Shown piece after piece: positions 34,300 to 42,124 of a DNA stretch of 64,000 nucleotides (positions are counted from its first letter, which is position 1; each line of letters opens with the position of its first letter). Under the pieces are notes generated by a model. The model searched no databases and was not told the origin of the DNA. It saw only the letters and a list, made by a program, of their open reading frames with translations. The position numbers were made by a program, and so were the translations under genes. Origin of the DNA: Chryseobacterium indologenes (lineage in GTDB: Bacteria > Bacteroidota > Bacteroidia > Flavobacteriales > Weeksellaceae); assembly GCA_016025055.1 (NCBI GenBank), contig CP065590.1, positions 2,356,001 to 2,420,000 on the forward strand. The letters run 5' to 3'.

Positions 34300-34521
34300 A
34301 TGAAAACTATTAATAAACTAGTATCCGCAATTTTTCTTCTTGCTGTAGTATTCGTACAGGCTGCACCACCGGTACCGGGAGGAGGCGGAGGTACAGGAGG
34401 TCACGGTACAGGAGGGGGAGACCCAGCTGCACCAATCGATATGTATGTATATGTACTTTCTCTCGTAGCTATTGCATTCATTGTATTCTTTACCAAGAAG
34501 TATAAAAGCGTAAAAGCATAA
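34300..34521 (+). CDS. Tiny Gly-rich single-pass membrane protein
   Basis: A 73-residue protein. An N-terminal signal (LVSAIFLLAVVFVQA) leads to a linker PPVPGGGGGTGGHGTGGGDP. One transmembrane helix (YVYVLSLVAIAFIVFFT) and a basic tail KKYKSVKA follow. The layout (export signal, Gly linker, helix, Lys/Arg tail) resembles sortase-like or exosortase-like tails, but no such motif is certain. It follows a T9SS cargo gene with the same 5' region and presumably the same transcript. Confidence 0.75.
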   Translation: MKTINKLVSAIFLLAVVFVQAAPPVPGGGGGTGGHGTGGGDPAAPIDMYVYVLSLVAIAFIVFFTKKYKSVKA

Positions 34522-34540
34522 AATTTTATTAAAATAATAT

Positions 34541-34572
34541 TAAACTCTCTGATTAGTCAGGGAGTTTTTTTA
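34541..34572 (+). terminator. Terminator after the Gly-rich gene
   Basis: AACTC-T-CTGA pairs with TCAG-G-GAGTT around a short loop and is followed by seven T. Confidence 0.75.
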
Positions 34573-34582
34573 TTTTTACTTT

Positions 34583-35875
34583 ATGAAAAAGATTTATACA
34601 CTATCTGCAGTTTTAGCTGCATTTGCTTTGCAGGCTCAATTTTCAGTTACTATTCAGGCTCCTGCAGACTTTAAAGATCAGGACGCTATTCTATATACAT
34701 TAAACGGTTCTAAAGATGTTGTTGTTACCAAAGAACAAAGTAAAAATAACACCTGGACATTCAAGTATCCCAATAATTATATGGGGATGATGAAAGTGTA
34801 TTTTCCGGGTTCCAACAATACCGTGAACTTTATTTCTGAAAATAAAAATGTCAGCTTGAAGCTGGATGTTCAGAATAATAAAGTAAAAGATATTATTTAC
34901 CTTGATGAAGCCAATGAGCTGATGAGTAAACAACAGGAAGGTTCTCAAAAGAAAGAGCTTATTCTTCCTGCTCTGAGCCAGATCAAAGAATATTACAAAG
35001 ATAATACAGACTTCGGAAAAGCATTGAAAACCGAGATTGAAAGACTTTCGGGTAACTCTGGTGCCATTGATGCGGCAAAACATCCGTTTATCTCATATTA
35101 TAATACCAACTACAGTAAGTTCCTTTCTAATCCGTCAGATCCTGCTAAAAAACCCAGCCAGGACGAGATAATCAATTTCCTGGATAAGTCTAATGATATG
35201 CTGGAAACATCATCCTTATTGAGACCGGTATTGGTCGCATATCTTAACTCAGGCGGTAATACAAACGTCACCGGTTCTGTAGATAAGCTTCTTGATCGTC
35301 TGAAGGTGGAAACTCCAAGAGGCCAGACTGTTTTATCGGAACTGATCGACATTTTTGACGTCTATCAGATGGATGAGTTTAAAAGTAAATATCTGGGGCT
35401 TGCTAAAAACCTCAAGTGTACCATTACCGACAGACTGGCTTCTACCATCAAATCTAATGCTAATGTAGAAATGGGGGCAGCTTTTCCAAACTATAAGTTC
35501 CAGTCTCCTGTAAATACGACTGCAAAATCACTTTATGATGTAAAGGCAGATAAGAAGGTGGTTGTTTTCTGGTCATCTACCTGTTCGCACTGTGAAACCG
35601 AGCTTCCCAAGCTTTTGGAAAAATATAACGAGTTAAAGGGAAAAAATATTCAGGTTGTAGCGCTTTCTTTAGATGTTGATAAAAATTCATACACTAAGAA
35701 AATAGCTGCTTTCCCATGGGTGAATGATTCAGAATTGAGAGGATGGAACAGTAGCTATACTGAAACTTACAATGTACACGCTACTCCGACCTATTTTATT
35801 TTAGATGCTAACAATAAGATAATCAATAAACCAGAGCATGTTGGCGATGTTTTAGAATATTTTAAGCTAAAATAA
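34583..35875 (+). CDS. Exported TlpA-like thioredoxin-fold protein
   Basis: A 430-residue protein with signal MKKIYTLSAVLAAFALQAQ. An N-terminal beta and helical region of about 290 residues (DUF4369-like in layout) is followed by a C-terminal thioredoxin domain. Its redox motif CSHC lies in VVFWSSTCSHCETELPKLLE, and cis-Pro in YNVHATPTYFILDANN. It probably reduces disulfides in the periplasm. It starts 61 bases after the Gly-rich gene, beyond a terminator. Confidence 0.88.
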   Translation: MKKIYTLSAVLAAFALQAQFSVTIQAPADFKDQDAILYTLNGSKDVVVTKEQSKNNTWTFKYPNNYMGMMKVYFPGSNNTVNFISENKNVSLKLDVQNNKVKDIIYLDEANELMSKQQEGSQKKELILPALSQIKEYYKDNTDFGKALKTEIERLSGNSGAIDAAKHPFISYYNTNYSKFLSNPSDPAKKPSQDEIINFLDKSNDMLETSSLLRPVLVAYLNSGGNTNVTGSVDKLLDRLKVETPRGQTVLSELIDIFDVYQMDEFKSKYLGLAKNLKCTITDRLASTIKSNANVEMGAAFPNYKFQSPVNTTAKSLYDVKADKKVVVFWSSTCSHCETELPKLLEKYNELKGKNIQVVALSLDVDKNSYTKKIAAFPWVNDSELRGWNSSYTETYNVHATPTYFILDANNKIINKPEHVGDVLEYFKLK

Positions 35876-35877
35876 TT

Positions 35878-35907
35878 TTGGTAGATAAAATATATTTTCT
35901 ATATTTG
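35878..35907 (+). promoter_or_regulatory. Consensus flavobacterial promoter of the tRNA gene
   Basis: TTG at 35878-35880, 19 bases, TATATTTG at 35900-35907: an exact match to the TTG-N19-TAnnTTTG pattern. Transcription would start a few bases before the tRNA at 35920. The -33 box overlaps the end of the upstream thioredoxin gene. Confidence 0.85.
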
Positions 35908-35919
35908 CACCACCGAAAA

Positions 35920-35993
35920 GGCGAGGTAGCTCAGTCGGTTAGAGCGCAGGATTCATAACCCTGAGGTCACGGGTTCAATTCCCGTCTTCGCTA
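35920..35993 (+). tRNA. tRNA-Met (anticodon CAT)
   Basis: A 74-base cloverleaf. The acceptor GGCGAGG (35920-35926) pairs with CTTCGCT (35986-35992, G-U pairs at the first and sixth positions). Anticodon CAT is at 35954-35956 and the T arm is ACGGG-TTCAATT-CCCGT. Discriminator A is at 35993; the CCA end is not fully encoded. A CAT anticodon could also belong to tRNA-Ile2 (lysidine-modified) or initiator tRNA. The non-mismatched first pair argues against initiator; elongator Met is the best guess. Confidence 0.92.
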
Positions 35994-35995
35994 CA

Positions 35996-36035
35996 AAAAA
36001 CCGCAGTCATTGTTTATAATGATTGCGGTTTTTAT
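35996..36035 (+). terminator. Terminator of the tRNA gene
   Basis: AAAAACCGCAGTCATT pairs with AATGATTGCGGTTTTT (one G-T pair) around GTTTAT, and T follows. Confidence 0.88.
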
Positions 36036-36390
36036 TTTACAATAGGTCGTCTCCCTTTTATCATTTTACTGAGATTTCAGGGATCAGGTACAGAAGTCGG
36101 GGGCTGCACAAAAAGTTTGGTTAATCTGCAAATAAAAAGTTTCGTCTTTTTACACTGTGAGTTGCAATCTGAAGTTTTACAAAACACAAAACAAATGTGA
36201 TTCCTGTAAGAGGGGAAGAAAGCCATCAAGTAGCTGATGAATCTTTGTGGATATACATGCGCTCACAAAGAATAAGTTCAGGAGAAATTTTATGGGAAAA
36301 TAATGGAGGATAAGAATATATAAGTACAAAAAGGAAATGCCATTTTCACAGCTTGTGAAAATGGCATTTTTTGTTTTATCCGATGCATAA
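36034..36390. other. 357-base gap with a strong hairpin at 36335-36372
   Basis: No gene is convincing here. Near the right end AAATGCCATTTTCACA pairs perfectly with TGTGAAAATGGCATTT over 16 bases with a three-base loop (36335-36369) and T follows. It closes the peptide-secretion operon that ends at 36391 and could also stop rightward transcription. Confidence 0.7.
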
Positions 36391-37689
36391 TCAGGATTGG
36401 TATCCGAGGAGCTTTCTGATTTGATAGAAAAACCTCTCAATAAGCCTTAAATCCTGCGTCACGATCTCTGCACTTCCCCGAAGTTCTTTATCGAAAATAA
36501 GGGTCTTATTATAGCTTGTTTTTAATCCTTTTGGTAATACTACATCTACATAGTAATTTCCTTTATCATCAGGAATCAGCGATATATTCTGTACCTTACC
36601 CTCAATAATCCCATATTCCTGAAAACGGTAGTTATCCAATTTAATCAATACCTTCTCTCCCGGAATGATTTTTCCGGAGTTAACTGTAGGTACAGACATT
36701 CTGCCAACCAGCTTCTCTTTATTTTTAGGTAAGATAGATAAGATCGGTTCTCCCACTTTTACGAATTGATTTTCGCCGAAAAACTGCTGAAAGCTGGCTA
36801 CCCCATCGGTTGATGAAATAACAAGGTAATTCTGCTCCCATTGCTTCAGAGATTTTCGAAGCTGCTCAAATAGCTGTAGTGTTTGTGAAGAGTAGGTGAT
36901 TTTATCTTTTTCAGTATTAATGGCTGTTCCGCTTTTTGTTTTATTAAGATTGGAAATACCTTCTTCTGTTTGTGATATGGAAATATTAATATTTTCAAGG
37001 TTTTGCTGGGCCTGAAGATATTTGATTTTTTCATTTTCAAGTTCCATAGAAGAGATGACCCCCTGATTAAAGAGTTCCTGTGACCTCTGGAAACTTTTCT
37101 TGGTTAGGTCATACTTGGCCAACTCCAGATTTTTCTGTTGTTTTAAAGTTGTAATTCTTGTTCTGTATTCAGAAATACTGTTGTTGGCGGCCAGGTTTTC
37201 CGGAGCATAAGGCTGTAAACGGGTAAACAGGGCTTCATCCTGAAACGCCTTTGCAAAGCTGTTGTAATCTCCCTGTAATTCACCAAGTTTAAACCTTGAT
37301 GCCTGGGCTAAAGGGAAGGAAGCTATCTGGTTGGGAGCAATTGAATCAACCAGTTTTTTAAGCTCTAATACATCTTTATAGTTGGCAGCAGATTGCATAA
37401 CCATCAAAACTTCATTTTTTTTGACCTCCTGGTGATCTTTAATGAATATCTTTTCAATTTTGGAACTGATTCTTGCCTCCATTTTTTCCGGAGGATTCTG
37501 AGAGGTTACAATAATGGGAGCCGGTACAAACTCAGGGTATTTTATTATATAACTCATAACAAGGATGAGCAGGAGAATAACAAATATAACCGTATTGCCC
37601 CAGCGTATCATCCAATGCGGAGGCTGGGTTAAGATATCTTGTACGCTTTCTGAGCGGAGTTCAATATTATCTAAAACGTCTTCTTTCAT
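36391..37689 (-). CDS. HlyD-family membrane fusion (adaptor) protein of the peptide exporter
   Basis: A 432-residue protein with one N-terminal transmembrane helix (VIFVILLLILVMSYIIKY, about 32-50). A lipoyl-like half follows (MEARISSKIEKIFIKDHQEV), then a long coiled coil (about 180-270) and a C-terminal beta barrel (ENQFVKVGEPILSILPKNKE, YYVDVVLPKGLKTSYNK). It would link the inner-membrane ABC exporter to the outer membrane. Its ATG is 2 bases after the stop of the small peptide gene at 37692, so expression is coupled to it. Confidence 0.92.
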   Translation of the reverse strand: MKEDVLDNIELRSESVQDILTQPPHWMIRWGNTVIFVILLLILVMSYIIKYPEFVPAPIIVTSQNPPEKMEARISSKIEKIFIKDHQEVKKNEVLMVMQSAANYKDVLELKKLVDSIAPNQIASFPLAQASRFKLGELQGDYNSFAKAFQDEALFTRLQPYAPENLAANNSISEYRTRITTLKQQKNLELAKYDLTKKSFQRSQELFNQGVISSMELENEKIKYLQAQQNLENINISISQTEEGISNLNKTKSGTAINTEKDKITYSSQTLQLFEQLRKSLKQWEQNYLVISSTDGVASFQQFFGENQFVKVGEPILSILPKNKEKLVGRMSVPTVNSGKIIPGEKVLIKLDNYRFQEYGIIEGKVQNISLIPDDKGNYYVDVVLPKGLKTSYNKTLIFDKELRGSAEIVTQDLRLIERFFYQIRKLLGYQS

Positions 37690-37691
37690 TT

Positions 37692-37850
37692 TTATAAGAT
37701 AAAATTCTCCGATGTTTCGGAGGAAATATAATTAAATAAATGGGGAGTTTCTGCTGTACCATGACACCAGGGCCCACAACAATTTCTTTGTGGACACACC
37801 GCCCAGCTATTAACGGAAATCAGGTCTAAAAGTTTTCTCAGATTTTTCAT
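37692..37850 (-). CDS. Small Cys-rich peptide gene between exporter and adaptor
   Basis: A 52-residue product, MKNLRKLLDLISVNSWAVCP then QRNCCGPWCHGTAETPHLFN and a 12-residue tail. The first six residues match the leader of the peptide at 40196 (MKNL-K/R), and there are four Cys (19, 24, 25, 29). There is no Gly-Gly cleavage site, so it may be processed differently, be a decayed copy, or carry a base error. Conserved leader element B precedes it. Its position, 2 bases before hlyD, argues for a real translated gene. Confidence 0.6.
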   Translation of the reverse strand: MKNLRKLLDLISVNSWAVCPQRNCCGPWCHGTAETPHLFNYISSETSENFIL

Positions 37851-37899
37851 ATTAATAGCTTTTTAGTTTTCCTACTCTGTAAGCTTTTCGGATTCCGCT
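37851..37899 (-). promoter_or_regulatory. Conserved leader element, copy B
   Basis: Minus strand: AGCGGAATCCGAAAAGCT (37899-37882), then AGAGTAGGAA ending at 37869, then 18 bases to the ATG at 37850. It lies 20 bases after the ABC exporter stop codon, so it could drive separate control of the peptide and adaptor genes. Confidence 0.75.
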
Positions 37900-37918
37900 G
37901 TCTTCATATTCGTGGATA

Positions 37919-40111
37919 TTAATTTCCTAATTCAAGCTGATTTCTTACCAACCTGTAATATTCTCCCCTTAGGTCTACCAATTCTGCGTGGCTACCTTCT
38001 TCTACGACTTTCCCATTATCTAATACTATGATTTTATCAGCATGTTTTACGGTTGAAAGTCTGTGGGCAATAACCACTGCCGTTTTACCCCTAAAGAACT
38101 GTTCAAGGTTTTCCATAATAACCTTTTCATTATTGGCATCCAATGCGGAAGTTGCTTCATCAAACAGAATATATTCGGGAGATTTGTATACGGCCCTGGC
38201 GATAAACAAACGCTGTTTCTGGCCTCCACTTACGCCAACTCCTTCATTCCCGATCTTTGTATTATAGCTTAACGGAAGCCCTTCTATAAATTCTTTAATA
38301 TTGGCAATTTCTACGGCGCGCCTTAGTTTTTTCTTATCGATATGATCTTCACCGACAGCAATATTATTGGCAATCGTGTCATTAAAGACGTAGCCTTCCT
38401 GCATTACCACTCCGCAATGATCCCTCCAGTATCTTGGGGAAATATTTTTCAGACTGGTATTTCCGATTCTGATTTCACCCTGATCCGGATCATAGAATTT
38501 CATCAACAGCTTTAGCAGTGTGGTTTTTCCGCTTCCACTGGCTCCTACAATTGCTGTTGTTTTTTGATAGGGTATGCTAAGGCTTAAGTTTTCAAAAACC
38601 GGAACATCAGAACCTATGTATCTGAAAGACATATTGGAGATCTCAATATCTCTTTGGGGAATTTCTGTAGCGTATTGTTCGTTTTTATCCTCTTCATCTT
38701 CCTTATCGTGAATTTCACCTAATCTTTCAAGGGAAATTTTGGCATCCTGAGTTTGTTTTATAAAGTCGATAAGCTGCAGGAGAGGGCTGTTCAGCTGTCC
38801 GATAATATACTGTACCGAAAGCATCATCCCCAGGGTAAGATTTCCGCTAAGGACCAATTTGGCAGAAAGGAAGCTTACAAGAATATCTTTCATCTGATTG
38901 ATGAAGTTTCCTCCTACGGATTGCCATTGCTCTAACGATAGAGATTTTATTCTGATTTTAAATAATTTCACCTGAAGAAACTCCCAATCCCATCTCTTTT
39001 GTTTTTCGGCATTATGCATTTTGATCTCCTGCATACCGTTGATCAGTTCAATCACTTTACTTTGTTCCTGCGAAACCTGGGAGAACCTTTTATAATCAAG
39101 TTCTTTTCTTTTTTTCAGGAAAAAGCTAATCCATCCGATATACAATACAGCTCCGACAAGATATACAATGAATAGCCTGTAATCATAGAATAGTAAAACA
39201 ATACTGAAAATGATAAGGTTTACGAGAGAGAATAGTGTGTTCAGTGATGAACTGGTAAGGAGTTGCTCTATTCGGTGGTGGTCATTGATCCTCTGCATGA
39301 TATCTCCTGTCATCCTTGTATCAAAAAAGCTTATAGGAAGTTTCATCAGCTTGATAAAGAAATCTGATATGATGGAAATATTTATCCTTGCAGATAAGTG
39401 GAGGAGGATCCAGCTTCGGATCACTTCTATTCCCATTCTGCCAAGAAACAGCATGATCTGCGCAAGCAAAACCATGTAGATAAAGTTGATATCCTGATTT
39501 TGTATTCCGACGTCTACTATACTCTGGGTAAGAAACGGAAAGATCAGTGAGAGTAAACTTCCTCCCAAAAGCCCGACTGCCAGCTGTATAACAAGTGTCT
39601 TATATTTAAGCAGGTATTTGGATAGAAATGTGAAGCTGGCTTTGCTTTGATCTGTATCAAACTCAGTCTGGAAAAATGCAGGGGTAGTTTCCAGAATCAG
39701 AACAATTCCTTCTTCTGTATTTTCATTGGCATTTTCGCCGATCCAGAATTGGATAAACTCATCGCGGGTGTAGGTGATCAGCCCGTAGCTGGGATCTGAT
39801 ACATATACTTTGTTATTTTTGTCAATCTTATAAACAACAACAAAATGATTTTTATTCCAGTGTGCGATACATGGAAAGGGCACTTCTTCTACAAGGGTAT
39901 TAAAGTCGATCTGGACTCCCATAGAACGGAATCCCAGGTTTTCGGCAGCATCACTCAGCCCAAGAAGGCTGCTTCCCTCACGAGTGGTCTCAGAAAGGTT
40001 ACGGATTTGTTGCAAGGATATGCTTCTGCCATAATATTTACTTACGATTCTAAGGCAGGTAGGCCCACAGTCTTTAGTGTCTGGTTGCTTATAAAAAGGA
40101 AATTTCTTCAA
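37919..40111 (-). CDS. Peptidase-containing ABC transporter (bacteriocin/peptide exporter)
   Basis: A 730-residue PCAT. The C39 peptidase domain (1-130) has catalytic Cys in DTKDCGPTCLRIVSKYYG, His in CIAHWNKNHFVVVYK and Asp in VSDPSYGLI. The membrane domain (about 165-450) has six helices. The nucleotide-binding domain has GASGSGKT, signature GVSGGQKQR, Walker B YILFDEATSALD and H-loop AHRLSTV. It would cut substrates after a Gly-Gly leader and export the core. The start codon is TTG at 40111; no in-frame ATG precedes MKKFPFYKQ. It is separated from the peptide gene by a terminator. Confidence 0.95.
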   Translation of the reverse strand: MKKFPFYKQPDTKDCGPTCLRIVSKYYGRSISLQQIRNLSETTREGSSLLGLSDAAENLGFRSMGVQIDFNTLVEEVPFPCIAHWNKNHFVVVYKIDKNNKVYVSDPSYGLITYTRDEFIQFWIGENANENTEEGIVLILETTPAFFQTEFDTDQSKASFTFLSKYLLKYKTLVIQLAVGLLGGSLLSLIFPFLTQSIVDVGIQNQDINFIYMVLLAQIMLFLGRMGIEVIRSWILLHLSARINISIISDFFIKLMKLPISFFDTRMTGDIMQRINDHHRIEQLLTSSSLNTLFSLVNLIIFSIVLLFYDYRLFIVYLVGAVLYIGWISFFLKKRKELDYKRFSQVSQEQSKVIELINGMQEIKMHNAEKQKRWDWEFLQVKLFKIRIKSLSLEQWQSVGGNFINQMKDILVSFLSAKLVLSGNLTLGMMLSVQYIIGQLNSPLLQLIDFIKQTQDAKISLERLGEIHDKEDEEDKNEQYATEIPQRDIEISNMSFRYIGSDVPVFENLSLSIPYQKTTAIVGASGSGKTTLLKLLMKFYDPDQGEIRIGNTSLKNISPRYWRDHCGVVMQEGYVFNDTIANNIAVGEDHIDKKKLRRAVEIANIKEFIEGLPLSYNTKIGNEGVGVSGGQKQRLFIARAVYKSPEYILFDEATSALDANNEKVIMENLEQFFRGKTAVVIAHRLSTVKHADKIIVLDNGKVVEEGSHAELVDLRGEYYRLVRNQLELGN

Positions 40112-40127
40112 AACTAATATTCATTAT

Positions 40128-40158
40128 AAAATGTCGTCAGAAAGATGACGACATTTTT
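40128..40158 (-). terminator. Terminator/attenuator between peptide precursor and exporter
   Basis: AAAATGTCGTC (40128-40138) pairs perfectly with GACGACATTTT (40147-40157). On the minus strand four T follow. It lies after the precursor gene, so it can make the precursor more abundant than the exporter. Confidence 0.8.
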
Positions 40159-40195
40159 ACTTTTATTCAATGTTACAATTCAGTTCAACGGTGGA

Positions 40196-40360
40196 TTAGT
40201 AATAACACCATTTATTACAAGCGTTTATTGCTCCTTCTTTTGGAGGATTTATTTTAGATTCACAGTAGCTTGCTTCACTTTGGATTCGGGCACACTCCTC
40301 GGTAATTCCTCCCTGCAGAGTTCTTAAGTTTTCTCTCGAAAGTTGTTTAAGGTTTTTCAT
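40196..40360 (-). CDS. Double-glycine leader peptide precursor (bacteriocin-like)
   Basis: A 54-residue product. Leader MKNLKQLSRENLRTLQGG ends in Gly-Gly at 17-18. The 36-residue core ITEECARIQSEASYCESKIN + PPKEGAINACNKWCYY has four Cys (core positions 5, 15, 30, 34), fit for two disulfides. It sits directly upstream of a C39-peptidase exporter and 100 bases downstream of a disulfide-forming enzyme gene, so cleavage after Gly-Gly, oxidation and export are expected. Activity is unknown; bacteriocin and signal peptide are both possible. The leader element C and terminator frame it as its own unit. Confidence 0.88.
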   Translation of the reverse strand: MKNLKQLSRENLRTLQGGITEECARIQSEASYCESKINPPKEGAINACNKWCYY

Positions 40361-40413
40361 GATCAATAGTTTTTCGTTTTTTCCTACTCTTTTATAGCTT
40401 TTCGGATGTCGCT
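40361..40413 (-). promoter_or_regulatory. Conserved leader element, copy C
   Basis: Minus strand: AGCGACATCCGAAAAGCT (40413-40396), then AGAGTAGGAA ending at 40381, then 20 bases to the ATG at 40360. Upstream, TATCTTAG resembles a -7 box with one mismatch. Confidence 0.75.
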
Positions 40414-40459
40414 TTTACTTTTCCTAAGATAGTGAAAATTTTATATCAGGGATATTTAT

Positions 40460-41977
40460 TTACTGGAAGTCTTCATCCTCTATCAATTCATCAATAAAAT
40501 AGACAATATCTTCACGATCATATTTGTCCGGGAACTGATAGCCGTTGATGATGAGAATAGGAGTAAAGTTTAAGCCAGCTTCACTGTTTTGATTTGACAT
40601 TTCAATAATTGGATGTAAGTTTTCCGAGGTTGGAACACCTCCGGACAATGTGTTGATTTTACTTTCATCTTTTGTTTCAAACCATTGCTCGATAGCGTGT
40701 AGGAAGTCTTTTTCCGGCTTATTGTTGTAAATATAGGTAAGGTCGGAGATTAACCGAGTATATTTTTCGTTGGCCCTGTCCGGTGTGTAATTGAATCTCA
40801 TCTGCAAAGAAACACCATCAGGATATTTTTCTAAAATAGATTCTACCAATTTGTGAGCGTCTTTACAGAACCCGCAGTAAGGATTTGAAACAATGGAGAT
40901 GCGTAAATTTGAATCTTTTTTTCCTACCGAAAATGTATGGGTATCCTGAAATTCTATTTTTTCAGTGGTCAGTAATTGACTTTTGAACAGCTCATAATTT
41001 CTTTTGAATCTGAGATTTTTTGCATTGGATTTTTGCAGGGTTTCTTTTTGCTCCAGAAGTGTACTGAAATAGAGTACCGCAGAGAAAATAATCACCCAAA
41101 GAATAAGAGTGAGCAAAAGCACTCCGATTCCAAATGGTGAATTTTGGAAAAAGATACTACTGATGATCAGCTGCGCAACTAAAATGGAAATGATTAAGAG
41201 ACAGATTCTACAAAAAGCCTTTTCCACGAAAGCCTGAATGTATAAAGAATATCCAATGGCTAACAGGGAAACAAATGTAAATCCCTTTACAATATAAGAG
41301 GTTGTCGGTAAGAATAATCCCAATATCGTAAGACCAATGAAATAGATCAGTGAAAAATCTGCAAACTTTAAGCCTAAAATACTGGTTTTATCCTGCTTGA
41401 TAATTTTATCACACGAATTGGTGGTTTGGCTGGCAGCAGCACCTCCGCCACCGCAAATACTTCCGATAACGGTAGAAACATTTCCAAATTTCTGATTAAA
41501 AATCTCAAGGGAAATATATACACCAGCCAATGATAAAAGATTGAAGATAGCTTCATATAAGCTTTGGCTCAAAAATGAATAAACGACAATAATGGCAAAT
41601 ACTGCGTAAAGAATTGGCTTGAAATTGAACGCCAGTTTATTCTCAGCATTTTCAGTTTTTTCAAATAAAAGTACAAAATCCGTAGATTTTTTATAAAGTT
41701 CTTCCTTATTCAGTGTTTTTGCTTTCTCTGAATATACGGAGTAGGTATTTCCTGATTTTTTTACTAATGAAAAGGAATTTTCAACAATAGCAATAAACTC
41801 TTCCGGAAGTTCATCCCAATATTCCTTATCAAGTTCATAGGCATCATTCTTTACTCCAAGGAAATTTAAAGTATCGCTGAAAGCCAGTGCTGATGGGTAA
41901 TTGGGGTGAGAATTAAACTGGAAAATAAATTCCTGTTTGTCAAGTTTCAGATAGTGTATTAGTTTGTCAAAAATCAT
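40460..41977 (-). CDS. C39-like / vitamin K epoxide reductase / DsbA-like thioredoxin fusion
   Basis: A 505-residue three-part membrane protein. Residues 1-110 resemble an inactive C39 peptidase domain (SHPNYPSALAFSDTLNFLGV). Residues 125-310 are a VKOR domain with a loop Cys pair (SICGGGG and NSCDKII) and active-site CRIC in AFCRICLLIISILVAQ. The C-terminal thioredoxin domain has CGFC in SNPYCGFCKDAHKLV and cis-Pro in FTPILIING. It would take electrons from cysteines to quinone, making disulfides in periplasmic peptides. It lies upstream of the precursor in the same direction and is the likely oxidase for its four Cys. Confidence 0.88.
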   Translation of the reverse strand: MIFDKLIHYLKLDKQEFIFQFNSHPNYPSALAFSDTLNFLGVKNDAYELDKEYWDELPEEFIAIVENSFSLVKKSGNTYSVYSEKAKTLNKEELYKKSTDFVLLFEKTENAENKLAFNFKPILYAVFAIIVVYSFLSQSLYEAIFNLLSLAGVYISLEIFNQKFGNVSTVIGSICGGGGAAASQTTNSCDKIIKQDKTSILGLKFADFSLIYFIGLTILGLFLPTTSYIVKGFTFVSLLAIGYSLYIQAFVEKAFCRICLLIISILVAQLIISSIFFQNSPFGIGVLLLTLILWVIIFSAVLYFSTLLEQKETLQKSNAKNLRFKRNYELFKSQLLTTEKIEFQDTHTFSVGKKDSNLRISIVSNPYCGFCKDAHKLVESILEKYPDGVSLQMRFNYTPDRANEKYTRLISDLTYIYNNKPEKDFLHAIEQWFETKDESKINTLSGGVPTSENLHPIIEMSNQNSEAGLNFTPILIINGYQFPDKYDREDIVYFIDELIEDEDFQ

Positions 41978-42124
41978 ATTAATATTTTTATCTAAAATAC
42001 ACAGATGTTTTAAATATACAAAAAAAATTTTCTGTTATTGGTGAGATATAACAGGATGTTGGTAGATTTGGTTTGAATTTCAATATTTTATTTTTATGAA
42101 TGATGAGTTTTTGAGCTTATTAAT

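Noticed and set aside
36177..36440. 87-residue open frame on the minus strand past the HlyD stop
   Set aside because: It overlaps the real HlyD end in another frame, spans the terminator hairpin, and has no family features or start signal.
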